A stretch of 64,000 nt of DNA from assembly GCF_041381155.1 (NCBI RefSeq), contig NC_091141.1, positions 19,860,828-19,924,827 on the forward strand, given 5' to 3'. A program made the position numbers and the translations under genes. The notes under the pieces are model-generated. The model saw only the letters and a list, made by a program, of their open reading frames with translations. It was not told the DNA's origin and ran no database searches. The DNA comes from Argopecten irradians. Lineage: Eukaryota > Mollusca > Bivalvia > Pectinida > Pectinidae. This document shows positions 1 through 13,025 of this stretch, piece after piece (the first letter of the stretch is position 1; each line of letters opens with the position of its first letter).

Positions 1-3000
1 GTATTTCCTGTAAATAAAATAGAGTACCATGATAAATACAGATCGATAAAGACTAAGTTGAACTCACTACATGAATATTTTAACAAAAAATGCTTGACTC
101 AAATTTTTGATCATAATGTTCTCTAATTCTACGACCCCGGCAAAAGGACACTAAAGATAGCATCGTAAACGGTCAAAGGTTTTACTGAACAATATAATAC
201 ATACATGTATCAACAAAAAGTATAGGTGATTTAGATATACTTAATTCGTGAAACGCTCAATTTTGTAGCCACATGCTTCCTGACAATGACAACACAATAA
301 GAGACCAACGATTACTAGTATACATGTATCAACCTTTTAAACTTATTCTGATTGGGGTAGGGGAGTGATTGGCGGTTGGTGCAATAATAGAGTGATAAAG
401 ATAACCCGGCGTAGTATCACTAACCGTCCATCTCTGGGTCATGAGTTGGAAACCAATGTGGGACAATTACATATAACATGTAGTGACCACAGGTCGATGT
501 TTTTACTTCTGATGCTTTTACTTTTCCACCTTATATGCTTTGTGCGCAGCCAATTAATATGTTATAATAAGGATGTTAATTAAATGAAATAACAACACCC
601 TGACAGTTTCAAGGTACGTGTACATGTACTGTGCCGCTGACGACCACCTGTTTCTTTTACTAAACATAACAATGCAAGTTTGGAATTATATGGATTTTCT
701 TATAGACTAAAAGTTAGAAACCTATCGTTAAATACGCCATATTAAACCCAGTCTATATCCAAAAAATGTTCAAAAGTTCAGAAATTGATGAAAGTGTCCG
801 GTACATGACGCTTATGCTTTAATTTTGGTCACCGGTATCCGGGGTTAGAGGGTAATCGGGAGTACACCGGTACCGGTGGTTTTGCCATTTTTCCGACATC
901 GGACAATACGGTCAAAAATTGTCACACATCATTTACATAAAAAGGAGGCCGTACGTACGGTAATCGTATGGCGTTTGTTTCGAAAGAATTTTTTTAGGGG
1001 ACCGGTGAGACAGTGAATATCAACCGAACATATAATGCTGATCGGTCGATTATCGTATGGTGACCGGGCGATAACCGGTCTATTCACCGGACATCGTACG
1101 AATATCGCCCGAGTATCTTACGGACAACGAACGATAGTTGTACCAGGCCCGGCCGAATGTCGGGCAGTGTGATTGCCACTCGATTCCCGGAAGAATATCG
1201 GACGATATTAAACTAGGGGGAAGAATATGTTGCCGGTTATGAAAATCTACGGGACACCGGAGAGATTTTAACTTCGAGTAAAAATCTTCGGGTACCTCAC
1301 CGATTATGCCTGAAAGCCTCGGCCACCGGCCGGACATGTCTGGTGTTCGGCCGGGATCAAGACCAAAATGACTAAAACCAAAAAGTCAATGTACAATTAA
1401 TATTGCATAATTTTAATACTGGGCTACATGTATTGCATGTACAGTATTATGTTCAGGTAAGCATACGCACATAAATTATATACCAGTACCAGTATTCATT
1501 TGAAGAGGTTATCGTGAAAGGTCACAGACTTATCGTAGTTCCCATTTGTTGAGACTTCTCTTATGACATCTCGCGAGCTTCTCAATGTATAGTAATCTTG
1601 TCGCCTATGAATTCATTAAATGGAAATACATTTACACATGCACATAAGTTAGATACGGAAGCCTATGCGTGTAATCTATTTTTTCGGTGTTTATAGCTTG
1701 AAATTTTAACCAAAATGTTCCCGTCAGATACCGTCACGGCTTGTATTAAAATTTTATTACGCAGATGTCTGGAACATTTCAATATTCTGGGGACATTAAT
1801 TTGCAGATAAAAATATGTTTACAAGAAAATAAACAATAGCATAAATAGGATAAGTAATATCATGACCACAACACTGAAATCGAAATGCCCACAACACTGA
1901 TAATATGGAAGGTGGTAGGGAGAAGTTGGGGTTCGCACCTTTAGTGCAAGCCTTTAGCTTTTTTCATTAATTACCGTAAAACATGGTAGCCGTCTAACGT
2001 CAATGACTTTTGCAAATAAAATTTTGCTTGATATTAGTATCGGTATCGGGTATCAGTTGCGGAGGGGGTGGGGTTACAAGTTTAATTGTTATAATTACTG
2101 TTCGACTAGTCTTTAGAAGGACTCATTTTAATTAAACTTAGTGTATTATCATACGGAAACATTTTCAATATATGGTTGTATGAGTGAATGTTGTTTTATG
2201 GTTGGATAAACGGCGACGTCATGATGAAACAAGTTTTTACGTATGACGTAAAAGTGAACTTGGGACATTTCTATGTAACATGCGGCAATGGATATATCTT
2301 TTATAATTTGCAACTGACTTGGGTCATGTTATATATGAAAATGAACAACACAAAATGTACTTTTATATGCTTATAGAGCCAACAACACAAAACAAAGCGA
2401 TTTTGGTATGAGTACGTCATAAACGTAATGTCGTTGATTAAGGTCGGGCATATTCGCATTTGGGACATTTGCTTTGGACACGGCAAAATCAATGTAATTA
2501 AGATACCGTTTTATTTCTGCATATGATATCTACCTCAGATAGTTTTATTGAACCTGTACTTTGTAATGATTGTTTATTGTCCACTTATATCGTCTTATTA
2601 ATACATTTCAGCGTAGCTAAACAACGCGGTTCTACTTCTTGATACTAGATGGGACACTTTTGCTCTTTTTCTATTCTACTCTTTTACTACTGAAAAAAAG
2701 ACTCAAATTCCAAAATGCCGTTATCTACAAAATAAGTATATATCGTACTTAAGATGGACGAATTTTAACAGTTTTGAGTGAAAAATTACGAGAGTACCGT
2801 GACTTTCTTACGTATTTGTGCAACCGCGATGTAACATGGGACAACGAGAAAATGACGTTATGTTGACAAATTTCTACGAATTTTTCCTAAATATTTTCTT
2901 CATATCTGTCAAATAGTTACATATTTGAAATCTGTGAATCCTTCCGGTTCGTTTGGTATATAATACTTCATATTTAGAAACTTGACTAAATGCATCACGT

Positions 3001-3006
3001 TTAATA
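1..3006. other. Non-coding flank of the left Ig gene
   Basis: No exon with family resemblance was found on either strand. Small open frames here are short, lack homology I recognise and have no matching splice sites. The stretch from about 830 to 1365 is a compositional island rich in CCGG, ACCGGT and CGGAC words. Loosely similar words built on 'gggaca...gtaacatg' occur near 460, 2262 and 3618 and may be traces of an old repeat. Confidence 0.5.
830..1365. other. CpG-rich, CCGG-rich low-complexity island
   Basis: Against an AT-rich background this stretch is dense in CpG and in variants of ACCGG, CCGGACA, ATCGTACG and CGGTCGAT. The words recur irregularly on both strands, which suggests a degenerate tandem or inverted repeat rather than coding sequence. 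An 85-codon minus-strand frame (1080-1337) is probably a by-product of the missing stops in this composition. It is not obviously placed as a promoter CpG island, since no start exon lies within 1 kb. Confidence 0.45.
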
Positions 3007-5427
3007 CTAAACCGCGAAGTACGGATTACGCGAAGTATCACCAGTATCTTGCGACGCGTCATAGCTATATACAATGGTGACTGTAGCTGTAGCACTGGAG
3101 CCAGTTCCATCAGCATTTGTGGCAAAACACTGATATGTTCCTGAGTCGGTTGTGTCAGAATTGATGATGGTCACTGAAGGCACAGTAGGAGTTGAACCAG
3201 AGAAGTTGATCCCATCAACAGTGATTGTTTCAGTCCCCGATCCTATATCACGCTGCCAGAAGACGGACGTGACAGTGGTGTCTGAGGTGACAGTACAGCC
3301 GAGTGTGATGGTTGTTGATACCTGTGCGCCGAATGCAGTTTGGGCAATAGTTACATCTGGCGGATCTGAAAGAGAAGCATTGAACACCTATGATATATCT
3401 TCATATGTGCTACATCGCCTACATATAGTATCTTGAAATAAGCGTAATAAGTAATTTCTTCAGTTGCAAAATTTATATATATTTGTACTTCAAAACTTTA
3501 TTGTCTCAAATTGAATGATTTACTAATCATGCAAGCGCCATACAAAAAGTAGCGCATTTGTTTTATTATTAATTATGTATTTGCATAATGACGACACAAA
3601 TGATAACTACCCAAATGGGAGGTAACTTTGTAACATGCAAAGACGGGATATATTGTAATCCAGCCTGTCAATGTCATTTACTACAACCAACTTGGGATTA
3701 ATCTACAAATTTAGGGGTCACTTACAATATATGGGTATATACCTATAAAACTTTTCTATTCTCTATTGAGCTCAGCTACTTCGGTTCAGACATACGACTT
3801 AAACGAAGGTATTTCATCTTTGTTGAAGAATGTTACAAACCAAATATGAATTGAACCGTTTCCTTTCTACAGCAGAATGGATAAAAATATTTCTCTATTT
3901 CCACAAAAGCAGTAACTCTCTTTCAGTCACAAATACTGCACATCATATCTACTAACACATGCACGGCGTACTGTAGGCATCACCGTGGCGATATGCGTTC
4001 ATACTATATACTTTTATTTAAAGCTCTGTAATGGGTGCTGAATGCGAGGCTTTGTCGCACATCGGAGATAATATAATAAGAAATATTAGTGTAATGAGAT
4101 CGTAATATAAAGATTTCAATAGAAGAACAAGAGTTGTTTAATACATGTACAAACATCTACTAGATACCTTTGAGCTGTTATCAGAACTACATGTAGCTTA
4201 GTCCTTCAATTATAGACACACATAGCTGATATACATGTAACTTATTTCAACACTAAAATTATGTGACATATACCGGGTCCGTTCCAGTCACAATTAACCG
4301 ATGATCTATACAGTGTCTACATTACGTACTGTTCCTATCAAATTACTCAGTGCAAATATGTACAGATATTACACAGCCGACTTAGCTGTGATTCTATCTA
4401 TCCCTAAATATTATAATCAACAATATCAATCCTATGATTACTCAGTGCCTCTGACTGATCACGATAACACAACTTCAAAATATACAAACAGCATAAATGA
4501 TTAGCAACAAATACCGAGTGATATTTAAGCCTATGCGAGTTGTCTCCCCTACCTTGGGTGATTCAATAATCGATCCCTACTCGCACATATATATAACAAG
4601 ATTACGATAAAATTAATGTTATATTATCTATAAGAACCTTTCCCTAAGGCCTAATACTACCGAGCTACCGAGTACTCAAAATCGCTGAGTATTCTCTGCT
4701 ACCGAGCACTCACGTTTACCGAGTACTCTCTGAGCAATCACTCAAGCAAATGATTCACACACAATCATTACATATTACTGAGTACGCACAGAGTAATTAC
4801 CCATACTCTCAATGATTTGTATAAACGTAATCATTCAACGAGCGATCCCAAGGCTCAGTTTTCAACTTACTTACTCTCCAGAGTATTTAATGCGGAGGAG
4901 GAAAGCCTTGTTCAGGCACGTCAATCTCCAATCTCAACTCTACCGTTATCTCAAAATCTCAAAGCTAAGTTATTAACAACTGACGCATATAGGCAAGCCT
5001 TGTTCAGGCACATCTATATATTGACCTTGTATTAACCTATTAGGTGTTTTCACTCCAACTAAAAAAACCCAATAAAACTCTCACTGAAACCGCGGCTTTA
5101 TATACTGCCGGGCAACGACATTAGCGCCCTCTATTTACAACAATCATATGCCCTTGAACGCTTAACTTACATATAGCTTAACATAAGAAGCGTCTACTTG
5201 ACGGCGAGACTAACAGACAAAATAGAGCGGACAGCGATTCCAGATAGCATGGGAATACAACCGTAATTCACCATATTTAGTGATGCGTGAGATGCATGAA
5301 GCTTCACCAAAATACACAGCAGATCATACTTACTTTGTGAAAGAGTCCCGGGTAAAATAACTATTAATAGGATCATTGAAGACAGATACGGTTCAACTGG
5401 AGACTGCTGCGCTAGCCAGGCCATCAT
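3007..5427 (-). CDS. Secreted single Ig-domain protein (two exons)
   Basis: Two exons on the minus strand. Exon 1 (5334-5427) gives a signal-peptide sequence ending ILPGTLSQ, followed by a strong GTAAGT donor at phase 1. Exon 2 starts after the acceptor CTTTCAG at 3365, also phase 1, and reads into a TAA stop at 3007-3009, for about 150 residues in all. Exon 2 is a complete Ig fold: first cysteine in ITLGCTV, the core tryptophan in VFWQRD, and DSGTYQC carrying the second cysteine. A phase-1 donor (GGTGATA, intron from 3041) lies just before the stop, so the gene could instead continue to further exons outside the window; 3042-3365 is exactly 324 nt, a symmetric phase 1-1 Ig exon. The signal exon is clearly related to that of the plus-strand gene at 14296. 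The start may be either of two ATGs at 5427 or an internal one at 5376. Role in recognition or defence is an inference from architecture only. Confidence 0.72.
3366..5333 (-). other. Intron of the left Ig gene
   Basis: This stretch lies between the signal-peptide exon and the Ig exon. From about 4650 to 4810 it contains a low-complexity run of 'taccgagtactc'-like words. No other coding signal was seen. Confidence 0.5.
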
Positions 5428-8400
5428 AAGACAGTCATCTGTTCAGAGAGAAGAGTCTTTATCAAATACGCAATATAGTCTACTGACTAGTCTTGGTAAT
5501 GGTAACACCTTTAGGACTGGAGCTGTATTATATTGGATTATGATGTAATTTTAAAGAGTTTTGGTTGGAAAAAGTGCAAACATCTTTTAGAGCCCAACCG
5601 ACTAAAGAATGTTACATAGTCACAGTGATACAATTTGTTAAAGTTTTGTAATGTATTATTAAAACAACTGGATATTATTTAGCTACTGTGGTCTATAATT
5701 TAAGTCTAGTTTATTATATAACACTAGTTAGAAAAAAAAGTTTCAGTCCTTCAGATCAAACTCCGACCGGGGTAGTTATTTTGAAAAAAAAGTATAATTT
5801 TTATGTAGGAATAATGATCTGTCAGAAAACAATTTTAATTTTGAAATTCATATTTCACCATCTAATCAGTGGCCGGGTCAAAATTCTATCCTGGGCTTAA
5901 TTTTCTTTACAAAAGGGCAATTTCGAAGGTCTTTTTTATTTAGCTGGTTGTCCCCTTTTTAAATCTGACATCATATTTCAGATATTGATTCAAAATGTCA
6001 TATCTTTTTATGTTTGACTTGAAACACAAATACATGTCTTTAAAGTCATGATCATTCCATCATTGTGTATTACAGAGTTATCTGCCCTTATGGCTTGGTA
6101 CTGAAAATTATGTCGCACCAATCCAAACTTTCACACAATGGCAGTTTCAATATGGGAAGACAGAATAAGGTTAGGGAAAAGAGACGTGCTTGTTTGGTGA
6201 GAGGAACAAACTGGTAAGGTACATTCGTAACCTAAATTATCAGGTGTCGCAAGCGATGATGAAAGGATAAGACCCAGGTGACCGTAATGACATATGCATG
6301 TGTATTTCGACATGTAGATTTATACAGTATCACACAAGTATTTACCTTATTATTCACAATAATGTATGACTATTGCCATATTTATCAATAACAGGCAGAC
6401 GGACACACAAATAGCACCGATTGCAGACAAACTAATTGCGTCCTATTGCCCCATATATGTACATCATTATGTCGAATTTGCTGTATATCAAATCTACGCA
6501 CATTTTGGTATATATCAAAATAGTTCAGTTTATTTTTCTCCGTATTCTGCCTTCGGACTATTTTACCTTGCCCAGGTATTACCGTCACCAAGTTCAAGAG
6601 ATAAAACGACTTACAATACAACCCTTGTCATTATAGTATTCACATAAAAAACTAACAAGCATTCAAACAAAGGGTTTATATCAATACAAGAATGAAAAAG
6701 TATTCTTTATTTATGATACGAAAAAAAATAAACAAATGAATAATAAACAAACATGTTTTCAAACAATCGTGACAATCAGTACACTGTTTTGAACATGTGT
6801 TATTAAGTGAAGCGGTATACGTAACTGAAATTAGACGCCAAGCCCACAAAATCCTTACGTTATTATAAGAAGTTTCGTGTTCATTCGTAAACATCCCGTT
6901 TTTTATCATTGAAATAAAAAAATCATTATTTTGCGAAAGTTTTTATCCAATACGTTTAAATTCATTTTATGGCCTTAAACCATCCATTAGTACGATTGAC
7001 CATGCAGCCGTTCACAGCGTAATATATATTCTCATATTGTTTTTCACAAAGTAAACAGTATGACCATACACACGTATGTACATAGCTAGACTATTTATAT
7101 TATATATTCGGTTGCTTGGCTATATAAATAACTAGATATTTGTACAAGAATCGATATTAAGTACCTGTCTCTGGTCACACCTTCAACAGTGCCTGGACTT
7201 TACAAACTAGTACTTGAATTTGATATCAAATTACATCTAATATAAAGCCAAGTACGTCTTGTGCTAGGCTTGTCGAATCAGCACATGTTATGACAACGTT
7301 AACAATAAAACGCATGCCTAACAACGCTGTATCACACGGCGTCTGTTATATCATTGACACAAAATCATAGTACTAGTACATGTACTCCATTTTGTTTATT
7401 CGTTATTAGGGAAAATGGAAATTTTAGAAAAGATAATTTCTACATCTACTCCCAAAGGTATTTCAATTTTACTATTAAAATGACAATTATTTTTGGTGGA
7501 TAATAACTGGCTTAAAATGGTCCATGGAATAAAATTATATAAAAGAAATAATATAACCAAAGAAACTTACGTGGTTTTCATATGAAGATGTGATGACCAA
7601 CATGCAACTGAAGTCATACAATCCTGTATTAGAATTAAGAATATATCCCTATGTCACACTATATGTAATACCAATCTACAGTCATGTGTCAGGTGGATAC
7701 ATAACACTGCGCCAGTCACTATTATCCAAACATATATGCAGTAAAACGAAAAAGTACGAAGGTCTCTGAGTATCGTATACGTAATCGATTGTGAGTTGTT
7801 TGAATTAACAAGAAATCTGTTTTTATTATTTTTCGTTGAACAAATCAATGAGCAGCAGGTAATTATCGATACATGTTATATAGAGACAACAAAACAGAAT
7901 AACAGTCATATATTGTAACACTAGTAGTATCCGATAGACAGGCTCTATAAAGCTTTCGCATTCCTCTATTTTCATTGGCTAATACATGGTCATGTGACAT
8001 TCAATATATAGTATATTGACTATTGACTCGATGTTTCTATTTTTCGAAACATCGAGTCAATCATTCCTTTGTGAATGCGATATACCACCATAATGCACCT
8101 CAACAAAGGTTCATACTTGATATAAATTTGCTATTTCACATGGTTATTACGATTATTATTCCTTTCAAGTATATCTATGAACTATTTAAATTATTATTTA
8201 TGTTTTGTAAACATGCATTGACATTTAAATGTTAACATTATATTAAAATCACTGCGTCTGCTCTTTGTTTCTATAAGTATCGTAAGAACCATCTTGAATG
8301 TATTGATGATATAATATAAAGATAATTCTATAAATCGCATATTGTCTGATGCAGTATAGAGAAGAGTTCATTAGTGTTTGTATGTGAAATGTGCATTGAT

Positions 8401-8597
8401 ATATATTACATTTGTATTATTATGTGACTTACTTTATTTGAATGTATTATTAAAATATGTATTAAGCAAACCCCCAATGTGATTAACAGTAACGAAACAT
8501 TTTTAATACAACGCGATTAGCGTTTGTATTATTGTTATCTGGTATACTATATATGTAGGACCTACATTTGTACAATGCCATCTAGTGTTGATCTCTA
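5428..8597. other. Intergenic region upstream of the left Ig gene
   Basis: AT-rich sequence with many short ORFs in overlapping frames, none with recognisable domains or consistent splice phase. The only structured element noted is the hairpin at 8022-8061. Confidence 0.5.
8022..8061. repeat. Perfect 16-bp inverted repeat, 8-nt loop
   Basis: The arm attgactcgatgtttc (8022-8037) is exactly mirrored at 8046-8061, separated by 8 nt. A run of T in the loop gives a compact hairpin. It stands alone in AT-rich intergenic DNA. Confidence 0.8.
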
Positions 8598-10140
8598 GGA
8601 GATTTCAGAAAAGATGGCGATGACGTCACACAAAGGTACATCCGGGCGCTCAAAGGTACAACTCCTATATCTGTACACATAAACATTGAGGGAACACAGC
8701 CGCTTGCGATGTTTGTTTACATTTTATTGTAATAAATAGTACGACAATCCGAGAACTATTGCGTTATTTACATTTCGAAAAGTGTAAAAAAAATATTTTA
8801 CAATAATTTACAATTTTAAACATATGGTATTCATATATTTTACTCTGTTTATACACCATTTTCGACCGCCACGAGAAAACACGGTCGCCATTACGTATAA
8901 ACATTGACAGATATATTGCAAATATCAATTTGATATTACATATTAAATTCAAAGTCACCCAAAATATAATTATAAGCAATTACTGTTTTCAAAGGGTTTC
9001 TTGATAAAACACCTTACGATGTGTGATTAGTACAAAATTAAACATTTGCTTTCGTAGATTACCCCAAGCCCACGGCAGCCATTACAGTACAACCGAGAAC
9101 CCGAATTTCGTCCGTTTTCAGTGTCATAAAATTCCGTATTCTGGTTAATATTTTTGTCATTAATTTTGGGATTTAGTTTATAACATACAAATGAGTCAGT
9201 TTGTAGGTTCATTATATCATATTTTTAAACAAAACTTTGAGTATTTAGGATTCTCGAAGCCGTGCGTAATGTATCCTGGTCGGCATTTACGTACAGTACT
9301 ACGATCTGTAATTTATATCAATTTAAATGAAGTCTACCTAATATGTATTCAAATTATATAAAATTAATACCATTTCAATTGGAGACTTAACACAGCAGTC
9401 CATGGCATAAAAGCGGCTGAAAATGAAATATTAAAAATGAAATATGCAGCATGAAAACTGAACGATTTCACCATATATTATTTTTCGAGATCGGCAGCCA
9501 TACATGTACGTGTACGTGTAACACAGTAGTTGATACAAGGGCATTCCATTAAAACAACATGTACATATTAAATAACGAAATATATATATATATCTTAAAC
9601 AAGTACTTTTTTAGATAAAAGTGTTGGTAATCATTCATATGATTTATTTCCCCAACAATGCTGTGGCCTGCGGTGATCTACCAGCGATGAAGCCATACAC
9701 GAGCGGCCGTGGTCTGGTCAGGTGGTTCACGTTTTGTTTATTCATGTTTAACAGAAACATGATACATTGAAATAAATCATTTATTCATAAACACCTTTTT
9801 CACAACCTCAATTTATACGTATGAACAAAATCGGAAACGTGTGATGGCCCGGCAGCGCTTCGATAGGTGGCTTCGACACTAAATCTACACTTGTTATATT
9901 TAGCAATAAACAAATGAAAATATAAAAATGTTAACATCCGTAACCTGTGAAACAATAAGAAACCATTTTAAAATCAGGAATTTGCAAGTATGAAAGTATA
10001 AACTTTTGTCAAAGTATCGATTGTGAAGCAGGGATGTACGTATCTGTTATTGTTTTTATCAGTCGCCATACTGTGTTTGTACCTTTGAGGACCCGGATGT
10101 AAACTTTCTGTGACGTCACGCCATCTTTTCTGAAATCTCC
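8598..10140. mobile_element. Non-autonomous DNA transposon with ~64-bp TIRs and TA target site
   Basis: The left end (8598-8661) and the right end (10078-10140, reversed) share about 64 bp. The TIR starts GGAGATTTCAGAAAAGATGG, continues through TGACGTCAC and CATCCGGG, and ends near CTCAAAGGTACA. One single-base indel and a few mismatches separate the two ends. Both ends abut TA (8596-8597 and 10141-10142), the target duplication typical of Tc1/mariner-like and some other families. The 1.4-kb interior has only short frames with no transposase motif, so it is probably mobilised in trans. Confidence 0.78.
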
Positions 10141-10653
10141 TATTGAACCATTTCATTCATAAATTTCCTTTCATATTAATTCCCTATTCATTGAATAATA
10201 TTCCTTTGGGCCAATCAAATGGTGGCATTTCTTTTGCTGCATTACTGTGTATGCAGTCATGGGAAAACTGCCTTCTGATTGGTGGAATTCACAGTCTATG
10301 TGTAGAATATACACACACCTACTCCCTGACTGGCTGTACATGTGTATAAACATAAAATCTATACACATGGATGGTGACTCCACTATAAAGTAAACTAATC
10401 AGAGTATTTTTCTGTGTACAGTAAAATAATGTTTTCAAATTATTATTGATAAGGCTTCCCTCATGTGTACATGGTTTTACCTACATAAGTGTGCAACATA
10501 AGAGTCAAGAGTGTAGGACAAAAACTCATTGTTAATGAATATAAGACTTAAATGCTTTCTTTATTGTGAAATTATTTTATGTAGGAGTTTAATTAAGAAG
10601 AATGTCAAACAAAACTTATACATACACTGTATATTTTTTTTATGTATTTTCTT
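10141..10653. other. Intergenic, no gene seen
   Basis: AT-rich sequence between the TIR element and the hairpin-bearing repeat. It contains an imperfect inverted pair around 10205-10295 (ccaatcaaatggtgg / ctgattggtggaa). No domain or splice-consistent exon was found. Confidence 0.4.
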
Positions 10654-11040
10654 TCATACCTACGAGTGTAATACTGGCTGGTCCAGGGCAGTACACTCAT
10701 GTCGCCTGAGGCTGTATTGCATGGCTACCCATGCAATAAAGCCTCGTGACGTTACGGCGTCAAAAATTTAAACATTTTTTTTCACAAATATGACTGGTTT
10801 TACTATAAAAGATGCAAACAACGAAATTTGTGTTGAAAATATCACGTGATTTTTCATGTATGGAAAATTGACTTCCAGTCGTAGATTTCGTTATTTCAAA
10901 ATGGCGGGATGTTATAGTTGTAAAATTGCAATAAAACGTCGAGGTTTGAAAGCCTCGTGTTTTACCACATTTTGTGACCCTCGGGTAGAATATCCCTATC
11001 CTTCATATCCACACATGAAAGAGTCTTATATTCTATGATC
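10654..11040 (+). repeat. Dispersed repeat copy A with conserved hairpin
   Basis: This segment matches 34740-35068 on the opposite strand over most of its length. Both copies contain a GAGGCT...AGCCTC stem-loop around a 'TGCATGG' core (10708-10745 here), a CGTGACGT word just after it, and a downstream stretch that translates as FTIKDA...FMYGKLT and EYPYPSYPHMKES. This copy has an in-frame TGA before FFMYGKL. It also has about 113 extra bases (around 10872-10985) between GKLT and EYPYP, beginning near ccagtcgtagatttcg. Confidence 0.7.
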
Positions 11041-12873
11041 ATTTGAATATTATTAGATTGATATCAAAGTCGGTCACCCAGCCACCAGACATTAGATTGC
11101 TGATAGATACACAAAGCCATCAATTAAGCTTAATTTTCCAGGACATACAGTATCTGTTTTCTAGGGAATGGTACATCTCCCCAACATGTTGATGATTTTA
11201 TAATGGATTGGTCAGATATTCACTATTAGGATTTTTTTCCACATGGTGTATCAAATGTCATAAAATCAACATAACTTGAAGCTAATAAAAATAATTTTGA
11301 ATTATATTATTATTTGTGGCAGTACTGAATTCATCAAATTCATTTGATTTCATTCTAATTTTTCTGTTTCTGCTGCGTTGTATTTGCTTTGATTTACAAA
11401 TGTACATCGATTCGTTGAAGTATTGGCGTATCTCAACGATCTCAGGTGTTTGAAGAAATCACCGGCGTTCATAGAGTAACCAAGCGGTCATACCTGGAGA
11501 AAACTGAAAATAAACACTATAGTCGGTACATATTTTAAGAAGGAAAGGAAACAACTAGCTAAACACAGCTGAAACTTTTTGGAAGGGAAAAAGGGAGACA
11601 ACTAAAATTTCACAGATAACGCATCTATTTGGAGGTGTGGGGAATAGGCGGAAGGAATCTTTAGTAGAAATGATAAATGAGATTAAAAAAACGTTTTTCT
11701 AGGCTACTTACCGGAATGTTGATGTGATGTAAAACAAAATAATTTAACTTCAACATCCTATTTTGTTAACAGCTTAAATGCAAAACTCGTTTATCTAAAT
11801 CCAGCTAACGTTCTACACCCATTTCACTAAGTCAGTAAATAGCGGTTGTCTGTCTGTTGTCGCACCACAAATAAAATCTTTCTAAATGATCGTTAATTGT
11901 TGATCTTAAACCATTTTATATCTTCTAAGTGTGATTTTATTTTTATCCGTTTCAAAGCCATTCGGGGGTGAAACATCATGGGGGTAAAGGGGAGGGGGGG
12001 TGTAGGCTAACCGATTTCACATTTTTTTGCGTATTTTAGCAATTACATAAGCAAAATCTGTCTACATAGACCAAGAGAAAATTGGTTATTAGACCAAGTG
12101 GTCGTCATCCACAGGGCAAAATGTGCTGCAATTTACCAGTTGGGATCCTGAGAAAGTGGTCCCATCAACCAGATGGACTTTATACCAGATATAGTCGCTA
12201 TTGCAAGTTTGACTGTATTTGATGCATTAAGCAAGTTGTGTGTAGTGTATTTTCTACATACCTTTATACATAATGATAATACACTCGACATCATCTCGGA
12301 ATTCTGGTTTCAAACTGCAAAATAACCGAATGGTTTTTCACTATTGAAGATTAATAGTACCATGATGGTCGGACAGAGAAATCTCTACCCGTGGAGAAAA
12401 TAGCTTCTTTCTAACCCGAGGCTTGTCGATTTTCCTTTCCAGCAAATACACAAATTCATTCAAAGCGTTGTCAATTGATTAAAAAAGGCTATGTTTGTGC
12501 AGGTAGTTTTAACAAAAATGAATGCGAAGATTTCAGGCCCTTTAGGCCTTTTGAAAATCACAAACGGAAAAAGTAATGTGATTTTAAAGGGATAACTAGT
12601 AGTACTTTTGATATGCAAAGTTTCAAGAAAATTGGACTGTGGGCAGTTTCTATGAGATTTTTAACATAAGCTTGAACACCACCTTTACATCAAGATCATG
12701 CTAGCTTTATTTTGTTTGGTTGGAACATCGTGTTCTCGTGGATGTGGATATTCGAATATAGTAATAGCTGGTTACTGGCTAGGGTTGTGTCTGTCTCTCT
12801 CGATTTATCTAGGTTTAATGCTAAATTCAAAATGCTGTACAAAAGAATGTCACTTTGACATGCGTCTATATAG
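11041..12873. other. Intergenic, no gene seen
   Basis: No exon passed the combined test of open frame, splice sites and recognisable protein. A G-run sits at about 11960-12005. Confidence 0.45.
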
Positions 12874-13025
12874 AGATTGAACAGTGTTTTGATTGCGTTA
12901 AAGGTGGTATGAACGCAATGGGATACAGACATATTCAATGTAGCGCGTTAGCGCTACATGTAGAATATGTCTGTATCCCATTGCGTTCATACCACCTTTA
13001 ACGCAATCAAAACACTGTTCAATCT
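12874..13025. repeat. Perfect 63-bp inverted repeat (fold-back)
   Basis: Arm 12874-12936 is the exact reverse complement of 12963-13025, 63 of 63 bases by hand comparison. The 26-nt middle holds a second short stem, TGTAGCGC-GTTA-GCGCTACA. Outside the arms the match continues for about seven bases after a 2-nt indel. No protein is encoded; open frames on both strands mirror each other. It may be a MITE-like fold-back or a local inverted duplication. Confidence 0.88.

Noticed and set aside
3152-3436. 94-codon plus-strand ORF
   Set aside because: Antisense shadow of the Ig exon on the minus strand.
6366-6647. Cluster of three overlapping ORFs of 66-93 codons
   Set aside because: AT-rich, no motif, overlapping in several frames with no splice partners.
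12696-12938. 80-codon minus-strand ORF and 60-codon plus-strand ORF
   Set aside because: They run into or flank the perfect inverted repeat and have no recognisable protein features.
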